From contig NZ_JADOVJ010000001.1 of the NCBI RefSeq assembly GCF_015752315.1, positions 2,286,501 through 2,350,500 of the forward strand: 64,000 nucleotides of DNA. The letters run 5' to 3'. The position numbers and the translations under genes are program-made. The notes under the pieces were generated by a model. The model made no database searches. It was not told the DNA's origin and saw only the letters and a list, made by a program, of their open reading frames with translations. Below are positions 26,112-34,954 of the stretch, in pieces (positions within the stretch are counted from its first letter, which is position 1; each line of letters begins with the position of its first letter). The stretch is from Nocardioides luteus (GTDB taxonomy: Bacteria; Actinomycetota; Actinomycetes; Propionibacteriales; Nocardioidaceae).

Positions 26112-27082
26112 CCGAGCAGCCCTACGAGCTCGAGCTCGGCCCCCGCATCGCCGACGTCCTGCGGGACCGGACGGGCCTGACCGGGATCGGCGAGCTCGCC
26201 GTCCTCCCCGGTGGCCACTCCGGCCTCACCTACCGGCTTCCGGTGGGGGAGGGCCGCGACCTCGTGGTCAAGGCCGTCCCTCGCGGTCAGCGGTCCATCG
26301 GCCGCCACGACATGCTCAAGCAGGCGCGGATCATGAGCGCGCTGGCCGAGACCGACGTACCGGTGCCACCGGTGCGCGCCGTCGACGAGACCGAGCCGGC
26401 CTGGTTCGCCGTCGACTTCATCCACGGGGAGTCGATCGAGCCGACTCTCGACGACCCGGCGATCGCCCCCGATGTCGCCGCCGCCCGGATGCTGCGGGCC
26501 GCGGAGATCCTGCCGCGGCTCCACCGGGTCCCGGTCGCGAGCCTGCCGGCCGGCGGGGATCCGCTGACCCCGCAGGAGGAGCTCGCCCGATGGTCCAAGA
26601 CGATGGGCGCGGTCCCCGCCGAGCTCGTCCCGGGTGCGGCCGACCTCGAGGAGCGGCTCGCCCGCCGCGTACCGGATGCGCTGGACGTCACGCTCGTGCA
26701 CGGTGACTACCGGCTCGGCAACATCATCTGCGTCGGCAACGAGCCCGCCGCGATCATCGACTGGGAGATCTGGAGCCTCGGCGACCCCCGCGTCGAGCTC
26801 GGCTGGTTCCTCGTCTTCGCCGACGGCTCGAACTTCCCCGGGGTCGGTCGCGAGGTGCCTGGCCTGCCCAGTGAGGAGGCACTGCTCGAGGCGTACGCAG
26901 CAGGCGGCCGTGCCCCCGAGGCGATGGCCTGGTTCAACGCTCTGGGCCGCTTCAAGATGGCCGCGATCATGGGCCACAACCTGCGGCGGCACCGCGAGGG
27001 CAGGCACCACGACCCGGACCAGGAGCGCCTGCCCGACACCATCGTCCGGCTCATCAGCAGCGGACTCGAGCGGCTCGGCTGA
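26108..27082 (+). CDS. APH-fold phosphotransferase, second acyl-CoA hydroxyl kinase candidate
   Basis: 324 residues with the kinase fold. The catalytic loop is HGDYRLGN, the metal aspartate is in IIDWEIWSLGDPRVELGW, and the N-lobe has LPGGHSGLTYR and the lysine in LVVKAVPR. It starts in the ATGA overlap with the preceding ACAD and is followed after 20 nt by the ACAD10/11-like gene at 27103, so the kinase-dehydrogenase pairing seen at 17557-19817 recurs. Likely phosphorylates a hydroxyacyl-CoA; this is inferred from context. Confidence 0.85.
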   Translation: MTEQPYELELGPRIADVLRDRTGLTGIGELAVLPGGHSGLTYRLPVGEGRDLVVKAVPRGQRSIGRHDMLKQARIMSALAETDVPVPPVRAVDETEPAWFAVDFIHGESIEPTLDDPAIAPDVAAARMLRAAEILPRLHRVPVASLPAGGDPLTPQEELARWSKTMGAVPAELVPGAADLEERLARRVPDALDVTLVHGDYRLGNIICVGNEPAAIIDWEIWSLGDPRVELGWFLVFADGSNFPGVGREVPGLPSEEALLEAYAAGGRAPEAMAWFNALGRFKMAAIMGHNLRRHREGRHHDPDQERLPDTIVRLISSGLERLG

Positions 27083-27102
27083 GCCGCGCCAGGAGGATCA
27101 CC

Positions 27103-28314
27103 ATGGACTTCGCACTCTCGCCGCGGACCGAGGAGCTCAAGGTCGAGCTCGAACGGTTCATGAGCGAGCACGTCTACCCGGCCGAGCCGGTCTACGACGC
27201 GCAGATCGCCGAGAACGACAACCCCCACGAGCAGCCGCAGATCATGCGCGACCTGCAGAAGATCGCTCGCGACCGCGGGCTCTGGAACCTCTTCATGACC
27301 CATGGCGACCGTGGCGCCGGGCTCACCAACCTGGAGTACGCCCCGCTGGCCGAGATCGTCGGCCGCTCCATCATCGGCAACGAGGCGATCAACTGCTCCG
27401 CCCCGGACACCGGCAACATGGAGATCCTGGCGATGTACGCCACCCCGGAGCAGCAGCGGCAGTGGCTCGACCCGCTGCTCGCCTGTGAGATCCGGTCCGC
27501 CTTCGCGATGACCGAGCCGGAGGTGGCCAGCTCGGACGCCACCAACATCACCTCGACGATCACCCGCGACGGGGACGAGTACGTCCTCAACGGCCGCAAG
27601 TGGTACACCTCCGGCATCCTCGATCCGGACTGCAAGCTCGTGATCTTCATGGGCAAGTCGGATCCGGACGGCCCGACGTACCGGCAGCAGAGCATGATCC
27701 TGGTGCCGGCGGACGCTCCCGGCATCGAGGTGCTGCGCGACCTGCCGATGTTCGGCTACCGCGACCGGCTCGGCCACGGCGAGGTGCAGTTCACCGACGT
27801 ACGGGTGCCGGCGGCCAACATGCTCGGCGAGGAGGGCGACGGCTTCAAGATCGCCCAGGGACGGCTCGGTCCGGGCCGGATGCACTACGCGATGCGGGCC
27901 ATCGGCTTCGCCGAGCGGGCGCTCGACCTGATGTGCCGGCGGGCGCTCTCCCGGGTCGCCTTCAAGGAGCCGCTGGCCGAGCGCGGGGTCGTCCGCGAGT
28001 GGATCGCGCGGAGCCGGATGGAGATCGACCAGATCCGGCTGCTCACCTTCCGCGCCGCCTGGCTGATGGACACCCAGGGCAACAAGTCCGCCCGCTCCGA
28101 CGTGGCGGCGATCAAGGTCGCCGCGATGGAGACCGCGCACCGGGTCGTCGACCGCGCCGTACAGGTCCATGGCGCCGCCGGGGTCAGCGACGACACCGTC
28201 CTCGCTCGTCTCTACGCGATCACCCGTGCCCTCCAGATCGCCGACGGTCCCAACGAGGTACACCTGCGCACCATGGCCCGCCTGGAGCTGAAGAAGCACG
28301 AGGCCGGCGCATGA
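27103..28314 (+). CDS. Acyl-CoA dehydrogenase, ACAD10/11-like, second copy
   Basis: 403 residues, a clear paralogue of 17557-18762: both begin MDFA, share SAFAMTEPEVASSDATNI, and end with HGAAGVSDDT or GGAGVSDDT and ADGPNEVH or VDGPDAVH. The branch removes phosphate from 4-phosphoacyl-CoA made by the partner kinase. AGGAGG at 27091-27096 precedes ATG 27103. The stop overlaps the next SDR start. Divergence between the two copies suggests two different substrates rather than a recent duplication. Confidence 0.88.
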   Translation: MDFALSPRTEELKVELERFMSEHVYPAEPVYDAQIAENDNPHEQPQIMRDLQKIARDRGLWNLFMTHGDRGAGLTNLEYAPLAEIVGRSIIGNEAINCSAPDTGNMEILAMYATPEQQRQWLDPLLACEIRSAFAMTEPEVASSDATNITSTITRDGDEYVLNGRKWYTSGILDPDCKLVIFMGKSDPDGPTYRQQSMILVPADAPGIEVLRDLPMFGYRDRLGHGEVQFTDVRVPAANMLGEEGDGFKIAQGRLGPGRMHYAMRAIGFAERALDLMCRRALSRVAFKEPLAERGVVREWIARSRMEIDQIRLLTFRAAWLMDTQGNKSARSDVAAIKVAAMETAHRVVDRAVQVHGAAGVSDDTVLARLYAITRALQIADGPNEVHLRTMARLELKKHEAGA

Positions 28315-29066
28315 GCGGGGAGCTGGCCGGCAAGGTCGCCCTGGTGACCGGTGCGACCCGTGGCCTCGGTCTCGCGATCGCGCAGGCGCTCGCGGCCGAG
28401 GGGGCCGCGGTCGTCGTGTCGAGCCGCAAGGAGGACGCCTGCCGCGAGGTCGCCGAGAAGATCGCTGCGACGTACGGCGTCGAGGCGCTCGCCCTGCCGC
28501 TGCACGTCGGTCACTGGGACGAGATCGAGCCGGCCGTCGCGACGGTGGTCGAACGCCTCGGGCACCTCGACATCCTGGTCAACAACGCCGGGATCGCGCC
28601 GCTCGCACCGTCGTTGCTCGAGGTCACCGAGGCGCTCCTGGAGAAGACGATGGAGATCAATCTCAAGGGTCCGTTCCGGCTGATGGCCGTCGCCGGCGCC
28701 CACATGCGTGAGCGCGGAGCCGGCTCGATCATCAACATCTCCAGCATCGGTGCCGTACGTCCGAGCCCGGCCGAGGCGATGTACGCCGCCGCCAAGAACG
28801 GCCTCAACGCGCTCACCCAGGCCTTCGCCCAGGAGTACGCCCCGCACGTGCGGGTCAACTGCGTGCTGCCCGGTGCGTTCGAGACCGACATGGCCGCCGG
28901 CTGGGACGAGGAGTTCCTCGACCTCGTCACCCGCAACCTGCCGGCCGGCCGGCTCGGCAGGCCCGAGGAGGTCGCGAGCATGGTCGTCCATCTCGCCGGC
29001 GACCGCTCGGGCTACACCACCGGCTCCCTCATCGCCGTCGACGGCGGCCGTACCGCCGTCTACTGA
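28311..29066 (+). CDS. SDR family oxidoreductase
   Basis: 251 residues. TGATRGLG cofactor motif (14-21), NNAG, IINISS and catalytic YAAAK. SSRKED after the second strand carries basic residues, which favour NADP(H). ATGA overlap with the upstream dehydrogenase. A reductase or hydroxyacyl dehydrogenase step is likely; a 4-oxo to 4-hydroxy reduction before the kinase step is one attractive option (inference). Confidence 0.85.
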   Translation: MSGELAGKVALVTGATRGLGLAIAQALAAEGAAVVVSSRKEDACREVAEKIAATYGVEALALPLHVGHWDEIEPAVATVVERLGHLDILVNNAGIAPLAPSLLEVTEALLEKTMEINLKGPFRLMAVAGAHMRERGAGSIINISSIGAVRPSPAEAMYAAAKNGLNALTQAFAQEYAPHVRVNCVLPGAFETDMAAGWDEEFLDLVTRNLPAGRLGRPEEVASMVVHLAGDRSGYTTGSLIAVDGGRTAVY

Positions 29067-29100
29067 CCCACCCCTCATCAGATCTCCCTGGAAGGACACC

Positions 29101-29859
29101 ATGGACCTGCCACACGCCTTTGACCTGAGCGGTCGCGTCGCCATCGTGAGCGGCGCCTCGTCCGGGCTGGGGGAGGGCTTCGCGCGGTCGCTCGCGGCCG
29201 CCGGCGCGACGGTGTTCGCGGCCGCGCGCCGGGTCGAGCGTCTGGAGCAGCTCGCGGCCGAGGTGGCGAACGTGGTCCCGGTCCGTTGCGACGTCACCGA
29301 CGACGAGGACCGCCGGGCCCTCGTCGCCGCCGCGTCCGCCCACGGGCCGATCGACCTCCTGGTCAACAACGCCGGCCGAGCCGGTGGCCCCGACGCGCTG
29401 GCGGAGACGGTGCCGGAGTTCGAGAGCCTGCTGCAGCTCAACGTCGTCGCCGGCTTCGCCCTCTCCGCCGAGGTCGTCAGGTCGCTGCCTCCCGAGCACC
29501 CCTCCTCGATCATCAACATCTCCTCCGTCGTCGGCCTCGGCTCCACGGCCCCCATCGGCGGAGCCGGGTACGCCGCGTCCAAGGCCGCGGTGATCGGGAT
29601 GACCCGCGAGCTCGCCGGACAGTGGGGCCGTCGCGGGATCCGGGTCAACGCGGTGGTGCCGGGATGGTTCGATACCGAGATGACCGATGGGCTGTTCACG
29701 AACGACAAGTCGGCGACGTGGGTACGCCGCGGCACCATGCTCAACCGTGGTGGCCGCGACGGCGAGGTCGACGGAGCCGTCCTCTTCCTCGCCTCGGACG
29801 CCGCCTCGTACGTCACGGGGCAGGTCCTCGTCGTCGACGGCGGATGGACCGCGAAATGA
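29101..29859 (+). CDS. SDR family oxidoreductase
   Basis: 252 residues. SGASSGLG cofactor motif (18-25), basic AARRVER after the second strand (NADP preference likely), NNAG and the catalytic YAASK. The gene starts 34 nt after the previous SDR with AAGG upstream, and its end overlaps the alcohol dehydrogenase start (ATGA). Substrate unknown. Confidence 0.85.
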   Translation: MDLPHAFDLSGRVAIVSGASSGLGEGFARSLAAAGATVFAAARRVERLEQLAAEVANVVPVRCDVTDDEDRRALVAAASAHGPIDLLVNNAGRAGGPDALAETVPEFESLLQLNVVAGFALSAEVVRSLPPEHPSSIINISSVVGLGSTAPIGGAGYAASKAAVIGMTRELAGQWGRRGIRVNAVVPGWFDTEMTDGLFTNDKSATWVRRGTMLNRGGRDGEVDGAVLFLASDAASYVTGQVLVVDGGWTAK

Positions 29860-30911
29860 CCGAGACGATGCTCGCGGTACGTTTCGAGGCCTGGGGCGAA
29901 CGCGCCCGCCTGCGCAAGGTCCCGATCCCCGAGCCCGGCCCCGACGGCGTGCTCCTCCAGGTGACGGCCGCCGGGATCTGCCACTCCGACCTGCACGTCG
30001 AGGACTCGCCACCCGGCCGGCTGCCGTTCTCGCTCCCGTTCACGCTCGGGCACGAGGTCGCCGGCACCGTCGTCGCCGTCGGTGACGACGCCGACCCGGG
30101 CTGGATCGGCCGTGCCGTGGTCGTCCACGGCGTCTGGGGCTGCGGCACCTGCCGCCGGTGCCGCGCCGGCCGGGAGAACTACTGCCTCGAGCGACCGCCC
30201 GCGATCGGCAACGGTCTCGGGTACGACGGCGGCCTGGCGGAGTTCATGGTGGTCCCGTCCACCCGGTATCTGGTGCCGGCCGACGGCCTCGACCCGGTGC
30301 AGGCGGCTCCGCTCACGGATGCGGCACTCACGGCGTACCACGCTCTCAAGCCCTTCCTGCCCGAGCTCGACGCGGAGTCACGCGCGCTCGTCGTCGGAGC
30401 CGGCGGCCTCGGCCACTTCGCGGTCCAGCTCCTCGCCCAGACGGCGGCCAGGATCGTCGTGGTCGACCCGAAGCAGGCGGCCCGCGAGCTGGCCTCCGAG
30501 CTCGGCGCCCACGAGACGCTGCCCGACCTGGAGGCGGCGGCCCCCACGGCCGCGACGCCGACAACCCGGTTCGACGCGGTCTTCGACTTCGTTGCGGCCG
30601 AGTCGACCATGGCCGCCGCGGTCTCGCTCCTCGCCCCCGGCGGCTCGGTCCGGGTCGTCGGCGGCGCCGGTGGTGTCCTGCCGGTCGGCAAGGATCTCGG
30701 CTTCCCGCAGGGCTGGTCGGTCTCGGCGCCCTTCTGGGGACCCAAGCCCGATCTGGCGGCTGTCGTCGAGCTCGCCCGTGCCGGACGGCTGCACGCCCAC
30801 ACCGAGACGTTCCCGCTCACCGGCGCGATCGAGGCCTACGACCGGCTCCGATCCGGCGAGATCCGTGGCCGCGCCGTCGTGATCCCCGCCACAATGACCT
30901 CGCGCACGTGA
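29856..30911 (+). CDS. Zinc-dependent alcohol dehydrogenase
   Basis: MDR-family dehydrogenase of 351 residues. Catalytic zinc ligands lie in GICHSD and GHEVAG; the structural zinc loop is intact, with cysteines spaced C-x2-C-x2-C-x7-C from CGTCRRC to NYC. VVGAGGLGHFAV binds the cofactor, and VVDPK indicates NAD(H). It would oxidise a primary or secondary alcohol intermediate. Last gene of the run that began at 22549; the next gene has its own operator-like site. Confidence 0.88.
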   Translation: MTETMLAVRFEAWGERARLRKVPIPEPGPDGVLLQVTAAGICHSDLHVEDSPPGRLPFSLPFTLGHEVAGTVVAVGDDADPGWIGRAVVVHGVWGCGTCRRCRAGRENYCLERPPAIGNGLGYDGGLAEFMVVPSTRYLVPADGLDPVQAAPLTDAALTAYHALKPFLPELDAESRALVVGAGGLGHFAVQLLAQTAARIVVVDPKQAARELASELGAHETLPDLEAAAPTAATPTTRFDAVFDFVAAESTMAAAVSLLAPGGSVRVVGGAGGVLPVGKDLGFPQGWSVSAPFWGPKPDLAAVVELARAGRLHAHTETFPLTGAIEAYDRLRSGEIRGRAVVIPATMTSRT

Positions 30912-30933
30912 CTCGGGACCAGGTGGCAAACCA

Positions 30934-30946
30934 TGAATCAAGTGCA
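30934..30946. promoter_or_regulatory. Regulon operator, one mismatch (CoA-ligase promoter)
   Basis: TGAATCAAGTGCA (TTCA changed to TGCA), 17 nt before the ATG of the CoA ligase at 30964. Confidence 0.4.
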
Positions 30947-30963
30947 CCCCAGGAGATGATCTG

Positions 30964-32463
30964 ATGCGGATGTTGGCCGAGGAGTTCGCCGGTCGAGTGG
31001 CCACGGAACCGGACCGCGTGGTGGTGATCGACGCCGATGGCGAGCACACCACCGCCGAGGTGTGGCACGCGGCAGAGGCGCTCGCCGCGACCATCGCGGG
31101 CCTGGTGGAGGGTGCCCCCACGATCCTCGTCCAGGCCGACAACTCGTGGCGCACTTTGGTCACCGTGCTGGCCACCGGTCACCTCGGCGGCTTCGTCGCC
31201 GTGTTCAGCAGCCACGCGACCGCCGACGAGTTCGACCTCGCGCTGGAGGACGTACGCCCCGACGTGGTCGTCGCCTCCGACGGCTGCGTCGCGACCTGGG
31301 ACGTCGCCCGCAAGGGCTTCGACGGGGAGGCCTCCGACCTCGACGGCTGGGCCGTACGCGCCGTTCCCGGGCCGACACGGGGGACCGAGCGGTGGAACGG
31401 TGGCGTCGCGGTCGCGATGACCTCGGGTTCGACCGGCCGGCCGAAGTGCGTCGTCCAGTCCGAGGAAGCCCTGCGTTTCGCCGGCCGGGCGACGATCGAC
31501 GCCGTCGGGCTGCAGGGCGGCGACCGGGTCGGTGCCTTCGTACCGCTCTCGTCGGTCGCGGCCCTCTGCTTCGGTCTCTATCTGCCCGCCATGCTCGGCG
31601 GCACGATGGTATGCCTGCCGAAGTGGAATCCTGCGGACGCGCTCGACCTGATCCGCGAGGAGCAGGTGCGCTGGACGATGCTGGTGCCCACGATGGCGCT
31701 CCAGTTCGCCATGGTCGACGGTGCGGCCGGCGGCCTCTCCTCGCTGGCGGCGATGACCGTCGGCGGTGGTCCGATGGATGCCGGCGCGCTCGGTCGTGCC
31801 GAGGAGCTGCTCGGCACCAGGTTCCTGCGTGTGTTCGGGATGTCGGAGTGCCTCGGGCACACCACCCCGCTCCCGTCCGACCCCGCCGAGGTACGTCTCG
31901 GCCGCGACGGTCGCCCGTTCCCCGGCATCGAGGTGCGCGTCGTCGACGACCAGGGTGCGCCGCTTCCCGGTGGTGAGGTGGGCCGTGCCCAGGTCAAGGG
32001 ACCCTCGCTCTTCACCGGGTACGCCCGCGACGGGGCTCCGGTGCCGCCGGAGCTCACCGAGGACGGGTTCTTCTTCACCGGGGACCTCGCCCGCATCAAC
32101 GAGGACGGCACGATCAACATCGTCGGCCGCGAGAAGCAGATCATCATCCGTGGCGGCCGCAACATCGACATCAACGAGGTCGAGGCGGTCGTGGCCTCCG
32201 TACCCGACGTGGTCCAGGTCTGCGTCGTCCCGGTGCCGGACCCCGTGCTCGGGGAGCGTGCGGCCGCACTGGTCGTCACGCCGAACCTGTCCCTGGACCT
32301 CGGGGTCGTGCGCGCTCACCTGGAGTCACGGGGCACGCCGAAGCATCAGTGGCCGGAGTTCGTCTTCGTGGTCGAGGACCTGCCGCAGAACCGCGTGGGG
32401 AAGCTCGCGCGCAAGGATGCGACGCGATTGGCCGCCGAACTGGTACGGTCGATGCCCCACTGA
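30964..32463 (+). CDS. AMP-dependent acyl-CoA synthetase/ligase
   Basis: Activates a carboxylic acid to its CoA thioester through an acyl-adenylate; 499 residues. The P-loop is MTSGSTGRPK (about 151-160), the adenine-binding GMSE is near 293, FTGDLARI carries the ribose aspartate, and NRVGKLARK carries the C-terminal catalytic lysine. AGGAGA at 30951-30956 precedes ATG 30964. Probably the entry step for the island's acid substrate, with the second ligase at 48491 acting on another acid. Substrate not assignable. Confidence 0.88.
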   Translation: MRMLAEEFAGRVATEPDRVVVIDADGEHTTAEVWHAAEALAATIAGLVEGAPTILVQADNSWRTLVTVLATGHLGGFVAVFSSHATADEFDLALEDVRPDVVVASDGCVATWDVARKGFDGEASDLDGWAVRAVPGPTRGTERWNGGVAVAMTSGSTGRPKCVVQSEEALRFAGRATIDAVGLQGGDRVGAFVPLSSVAALCFGLYLPAMLGGTMVCLPKWNPADALDLIREEQVRWTMLVPTMALQFAMVDGAAGGLSSLAAMTVGGGPMDAGALGRAEELLGTRFLRVFGMSECLGHTTPLPSDPAEVRLGRDGRPFPGIEVRVVDDQGAPLPGGEVGRAQVKGPSLFTGYARDGAPVPPELTEDGFFFTGDLARINEDGTINIVGREKQIIIRGGRNIDINEVEAVVASVPDVVQVCVVPVPDPVLGERAAALVVTPNLSLDLGVVRAHLESRGTPKHQWPEFVFVVEDLPQNRVGKLARKDATRLAAELVRSMPH

Positions 32464-32473
32464 ATTGACCTCA
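32461..32473. promoter_or_regulatory. Regulon operator, one mismatch (TetR gene promoter)
   Basis: TGAATTGACCTCA, overlapping the CoA-ligase stop and 42 nt before the TetR start, as expected if the regulator represses itself. Confidence 0.42.
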
Positions 32474-32515
32474 AGTCGGCTATTCTCGAAGAGAATCCCA
32501 GGAGAAAGGTTCGCC

Positions 32516-33136
32516 ATGGCGCGTCAGGCGACCGTGACAGAGAGCCCCCGTTCGAAGCGCGGGCTGATCCTCAGCGCTGCAGTCGAGAGCTTCGGTGACC
32601 ACGGGTTCGAGCTCACCAAGTGGGCCTCCGTCGCCGACAAGGTCGGCATCGGGCAGACAGCGCTCTACCACTACTTCGAGTCGAAGGTGCACTGCCTGCT
32701 GACGATCATGAGCACCGAGCTCGAGCGCAGCGCCAGCCGCTTCGAGAGGGTCGTCTCCGTCGAGGACGCGCCCGTCGACCAGCTGCGTGCCGCGGTCCGG
32801 GCGGCGTTCGACGTGACGCCCCAGGAGGTGCTGCAGATGCGCATCCTGCAGAGCCACATGGACCTGCTGGCGACCCCGCGACTGTCCGAGCGCGAGGAGG
32901 CCGAGCGGCAGCACGCCCGCGAGCTCGTCCGCAAGGTCGAGGAGAACTGGACCGGCCTGATCGAGCGTGGCATCAGGTCGGGCGACTTCGCCGACCGCGA
33001 CCCCGAGCAGACCAGTCGCGCGGTGCTCGCTCTCGTGGTGAGTGTCTGGCGTTGGTACCGCACCGGCGGACCGACGACGCTCGAGGAGACCCGCGACTTC
33101 ATCTCCGACGCCGTCCTCCGGCTCGTCGGCCCCTGA
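32516..33136 (+). CDS. TetR-family transcriptional regulator of the island
   Basis: 206 residues. The N-terminal helix-turn-helix spans about 15-60 (GLILSAAVESFGDHGFELTK then VGIGQTALYHYFESK), the remainder is a helical ligand-binding domain. It is the only transcription factor among the island genes, so it is the best candidate to bind the TGAA-N5-TTCA sites; the family usually represses and is released by a CoA thioester or pathway compound. ATG 32516 with AAAGG 6 nt upstream. Assignment of its operator is an inference. Confidence 0.88.
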   Translation: MARQATVTESPRSKRGLILSAAVESFGDHGFELTKWASVADKVGIGQTALYHYFESKVHCLLTIMSTELERSASRFERVVSVEDAPVDQLRAAVRAAFDVTPQEVLQMRILQSHMDLLATPRLSEREEAERQHARELVRKVEENWTGLIERGIRSGDFADRDPEQTSRAVLALVVSVWRWYRTGGPTTLEETRDFISDAVLRLVGP

Positions 33137-33205
33137 CCCATCCCGTTCCCGGTCCGCGCGGACCTCTGTCCGCAGAACCCAAACAGAATTCAGATCAGGA
33201 GTGAC

Positions 33206-33523
33206 ATGTACAACCTCATCTTGATGGCCTCTCGTCCCGAGGACTGGTCGCACGAGCAGTTCATCGAGTGGTGGCGTGGCGAGCACGCCGAGGTGACGTA
33301 CCCGCTTCCCGGCCTGCGCCGGTGGCTGCACACCGACGTCCAGGTCGCTCTCGAGGAGCGGTCGGAGGGCTGGGACGGTGTCTCGATCCTGAGCTTCGAC
33401 AGCAAGGAGGCCCTCGACCGGGCGCTCGCGAGCGAGGAGTGGGCCGCCGCGATCAAGCACGTGGGCCGCATGCGTGGCCACCGGATCGCCGTCATGGGCG
33501 AGGAGCGGACGATGGTCGGCTGA
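33206..33523 (+). CDS. EthD-like/dimeric alpha-beta barrel small protein
   Basis: 105 residues. MYNLILMASRPEDWSHEQFIEWW...EH resembles the EthD/dimeric ferredoxin-like fold, in which a tryptophan and histidine near the start follow the first strand. Such proteins act as small isomerases, cyclases or accessory factors in aromatic and ether catabolism; no function can be fixed here. AGGAG 7 nt before ATG 33206. The stop overlaps the hydrolase start (TGATG), so the two are coupled. Confidence 0.75.
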   Translation: MYNLILMASRPEDWSHEQFIEWWRGEHAEVTYPLPGLRRWLHTDVQVALEERSEGWDGVSILSFDSKEALDRALASEEWAAAIKHVGRMRGHRIAVMGEERTMVG

Positions 33524-34548
33524 TGCCCGCCTCCGAGGCCTGGTGGGGCACACCCGGCTGCTACCAGGTCGTCGACGGCATCCACCGGATCCCGCTGACC
33601 ATGCCCAACGACGGCCTGCGCGCCGTCAACGTCTACGCCGTCGAGACCGCCGAGGGGCTGCTCCTCGTCGACGGCGGCTGGGCGGTGCCGTCCGCGGTGG
33701 ACGAGCTCGAGTCGGCGCTGAGGGCGATCGGTCGCTCGCCGCGGGAGATCAGCGACGTACTGGTCACCCACATCCATCGCGACCACTACACCTTCGCCGT
33801 ACGGCTGCGGGAGAGGTACGGCCCTCGCGTCCACCTCGGCCGGCTCGAACGCCCCGGTCTGGTCGCGATCCAGGAGCTGGGCAACAACGTCCCGGTCAGC
33901 TCGCTGCGCGAGCTCCGCCGATCGGGTGCTGACGATCTCGGCCGGGTGATCGAGAAGGAGACCGAGCTCGAGCCGTACGACGTCGCCGACTGGGCAGACC
34001 CCGACGGCTGGCTCGACGCCGGCCCGCTCGAGATCGCCGGCTGGCAGGTGGAGGCCGTGCACACGCCGGGCCACACCAAGGGTCATCTGGTCTTCCACGA
34101 GGAGGAGCGCGGGCTGCTCTTCTCGGGTGACCACGTGCTCCCGACGATCACGCCGTCGATCGGCTTCGAGCTCGGTGAGTGGGACCTGCCGCTCAAGCAC
34201 TACCTGGAGTCGCTCGCGCTGCTCCTGGACCGGGCCGACGCCCGGCTGATCCCCGCCCACGGGCATCCGACCGACAGCGTCCACGACCGGGTCCGCGTCC
34301 TGCTCGCGCACCACGAGCACCGGTTCGGTCAGGTGGTCGCCGTCCTCGACGCCCATAGGTGGGCGATGACGGCGGCCGAGGTCGCCGAGCAGCTTCCGTG
34401 GACCCGGCGCGAGGTGCCGTACGCCGATCTCGACGCCTTCAACCGGATGATCGCGATCTGCGAGACGGCCGCCCACCTCGACGTCCTGGCCGACCGCGCC
34501 GATGTCGCGGTTGGCCAGGAGGACGGGATCGACCGCTTCAGGCGGTGA
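33523..34548 (+). CDS. Metallo-beta-lactamase-fold hydrolase, lactonase-like
   Basis: 341 residues. The metal site is intact: THIHRDH (HxHxDH), H in HTPGHTKGH, D in FSGDH and the final H in PAHGH. A C-terminal winged-helix-like extension (about 270-341) follows. Coupled to the EthD-like gene. In a pathway with hydroxyacyl-CoA kinases, a lactonase opening a ring to a hydroxy acid would fit, but a thioesterase or glyoxalase-II-like role is also possible. The gene ends converge with an 11-nt overlap on the SnoaL-like gene. Confidence 0.85.
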   Translation: MPASEAWWGTPGCYQVVDGIHRIPLTMPNDGLRAVNVYAVETAEGLLLVDGGWAVPSAVDELESALRAIGRSPREISDVLVTHIHRDHYTFAVRLRERYGPRVHLGRLERPGLVAIQELGNNVPVSSLRELRRSGADDLGRVIEKETELEPYDVADWADPDGWLDAGPLEIAGWQVEAVHTPGHTKGHLVFHEEERGLLFSGDHVLPTITPSIGFELGEWDLPLKHYLESLALLLDRADARLIPAHGHPTDSVHDRVRVLLAHHEHRFGQVVAVLDAHRWAMTAAEVAEQLPWTRREVPYADLDAFNRMIAICETAAHLDVLADRADVAVGQEDGIDRFRR

Positions 34549-34927
34549 ACCGCACCTGCGGGGTACGGCAGATCAGCAACCGCCGTACGCGGCCGCTGGC
34601 CGGGTCGAGCTGGGCGCTCGCGTTGAAGGACGCCTCGAAGGCGCCGTCGCGCCGGGTCTCGCCGAGGGCGAGCTCGGAGTCGTCCACCCGCGAGCCCGCC
34701 AGCAGATGGTGGGTGAGCACACTGACCTCGCGCTGCGCCAGGTAGGCGACCAGTCCGGCTCGGTCGCCCTGGAACTCCGCGGCCTGGTCGGCGCCCTTGG
34801 AGAAGAGGATCGAGAGCTGGAAGTCGTCGGTGATCATGTCGAGGACCCGCTCGGGGGTGGTCGAGTCCATGATCTCGAACCAGTCGTGCAGCAGCGGGGT
34901 CGAGCTGGAACTCATCGTCTGTGACAT
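34538..34927 (-). CDS. SnoaL-like small protein
   Basis: 129 residues with a cone-shaped alpha+beta barrel pattern (NTF2/SnoaL family), beginning LLHDWFEIMDSTTPERVLDMITDDF. Family members include steroid isomerases, cyclases and hydratases, and some carry no enzyme activity. It is probably cotranscribed behind the second SnoaL-like gene (27-nt gap). Its last codons overlap the end of the hydrolase gene on the other strand. Function not assignable. Confidence 0.72.
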   Translation of the reverse strand: MSQTMSSSSTPLLHDWFEIMDSTTPERVLDMITDDFQLSILFSKGADQAAEFQGDRAGLVAYLAQREVSVLTHHLLAGSRVDDSELALGETRRDGAFEASFNASAQLDPASGRVRRLLICRTPQVRFTA

Positions 34928-34954
34928 GCGGGATGTCTCCTTCGTGGATCGGGA

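Noticed and set aside
26108..27082. Aminoglycoside resistance kinase
   Set aside because: The APH fold is shared with acyl-CoA kinases; coupling with ACAD genes and the regulon context argue against resistance. The same holds for 18780-19817.
33182..33198. Further regulon operator before the EthD-like gene (AGAATTCAGATCA)
   Set aside because: It has a mismatch in each half and does not stand above background; it is also inside the ribosome-site region.
33523..34548. Beta-lactamase
   Set aside because: The metal site is general to the fold; there is no signal peptide, and it is coupled to an EthD-like gene in a catabolic regulon.
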